Made by a program: the position numbers and the translations under genes. The notes below the pieces were generated by a model. That model was not told the origin of the DNA, made no database searches, and was given only the letters and a program-made list of their open reading frames with translations. From Roseateles sp. SL47 (GTDB taxonomy: Bacteria; Pseudomonadota; Gammaproteobacteria; Burkholderiales; Burkholderiaceae_C), in contig NZ_CP113068.1 of assembly GCF_026625885.1 (NCBI RefSeq), positions 1,984,001 to 2,048,000 of the forward strand: DNA of 64,000 nt. The letters run 5' to 3'. This document shows, one piece after another, positions 63,660 to 64,000 of the stretch. How positions within the stretch are numbered: position 1 is the stretch's first letter; every line of letters begins with the position of its first letter.

Positions 63660-63720
63660 AGAAGAGGCCGCCCGTGCGCAGGGCGGGTCTAGGAGGGGCG
63701 AGGGCGCCGGCGGCGGGCCG

Positions 63721-64000
63721 TCAGCGCAGGCCGGCGATGTAGTCGGCCACTGCCTTGATTTCACGGTCGTTCAGCTTGGCGGCAATGGCGGCCATCGGGG
63801 CATTGTTGGCCCGGGCCCCCGCGCGGAAGGCTGTCAGCTGGCTTTCGGTGTAGTCGCTGTGCTGGCCACCCAGACGTGGATACTGCGCGGGAATGCCGGC
63901 CCCATTGGGGCTGTGACAGCCGGCGCAGGCGGGCACCTGCTTGTCGGCAATGCCGCCACGGTAGATCTTCTCGCCCAGCGCGACGAGTTCCTTGTTCTTG
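63721..64000 (-). CDS. Class I c-type cytochrome (c4-like), C-terminal part
   Basis: The last 93 residues are visible; the start lies beyond the right edge. They contain one heme-binding motif CAGCH (in VPACAGCHSPNGAG) and the axial methionine region NNAPMAAIAAKL, then DREIKAVADYIAGLR. This matches the second domain of diheme cytochrome c4. It would be matured by the ResB/CcsB pair encoded downstream and passes electrons to a terminal oxidase. Confidence 0.93.
   Translation of the reverse strand, partial: KNKELVALGEKIYRGGIADKQVPACAGCHSPNGAGIPAQYPRLGGQHSDYTESQLTAFRAGARANNAPMAAIAAKLNDREIKAVADYIAGLR

Overview
The window is high-GC DNA with dense coding, short intergenic gaps and frequent GTG/TTG starts. 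Its gene content points to a betaproteobacterium of the order Burkholderiales, probably the Roseateles/Mitsuaria/Rubrivivax neighbourhood: a Bug-type solute receptor, a cytochrome c - ResB - CcsB block, MsrPQ next to c-type cytochrome assembly, UPF0149, and a double-length UvrA. The genus is an inference. No tRNA, rRNA, CRISPR array or intact prophage was seen.

Layout. 1-3 kb: 5' part of a cold-shock gene, a decayed EF-hand-like remnant and a FUSC/YccS-type membrane protein. 3-5 kb: overlapping transglutaminase-like and zinc-metallopeptidase genes. 5.2-7.7 kb: a two-gene DNA-repair cassette (radical SAM plus DUF4130-type partner) behind a near-consensus LexA box. 7.7-9.7 kb: a TPR protein, a small hypothetical protein and PPK2. 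9.7-13 kb: an MFS exporter divergent from a MocR-like regulator that lacks the PLP lysine. 13-19.2 kb: a membrane protein, a serine/threonine dehydratase-like enzyme, a DedA-rhodanese fusion, a DEDD exonuclease and a PAS-GGDEF diguanylate cyclase. 19.4-24.8 kb: a malonate locus (malonyl-CoA synthetase, Bug receptor, stump of malonyl-CoA decarboxylase, CWC protein), a divergent AAA+ Fis-type regulator without a GAFTGA loop, and a receiver protein. 25-31 kb: tandem-duplicated UvrA ending in a strong terminator.

31-43.2 kb is the most interesting region. A c-di-GMP-I (GEMM-I) riboswitch lies upstream of a 3713-residue CdiA-type two-partner-secretion adhesin/toxin. Its AT-rich C-terminus looks like a nucleotidyltransferase-fold toxin. 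A probable immunity gene overlaps its stop codon, followed by a frameshifted, internally deleted copy of that gene. With the diguanylate cyclase also present, this suggests contact-dependent inhibition tuned by c-di-GMP. No TpsB/CdiB transporter gene is in the window.

43-52.9 kb: small hypothetical and repeat-rich proteins, an S9 peptidase with an inserted linker, UPF0149, a DUF808 membrane protein, a periplasmic thioredoxin and a RAYT-like transposase with a broken HUH motif beside a REP-like hairpin. 52.9-64 kb: GlmU (start codon abutting an intrinsic terminator), a DUF4136 lipoprotein, TtcA, a flavin oxidoreductase fused to dihydroneopterin aldolase, MsrQ/MsrP, CcsB, ResB and a truncated c-type cytochrome. 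Most genes from 52 kb onward are on the minus strand.
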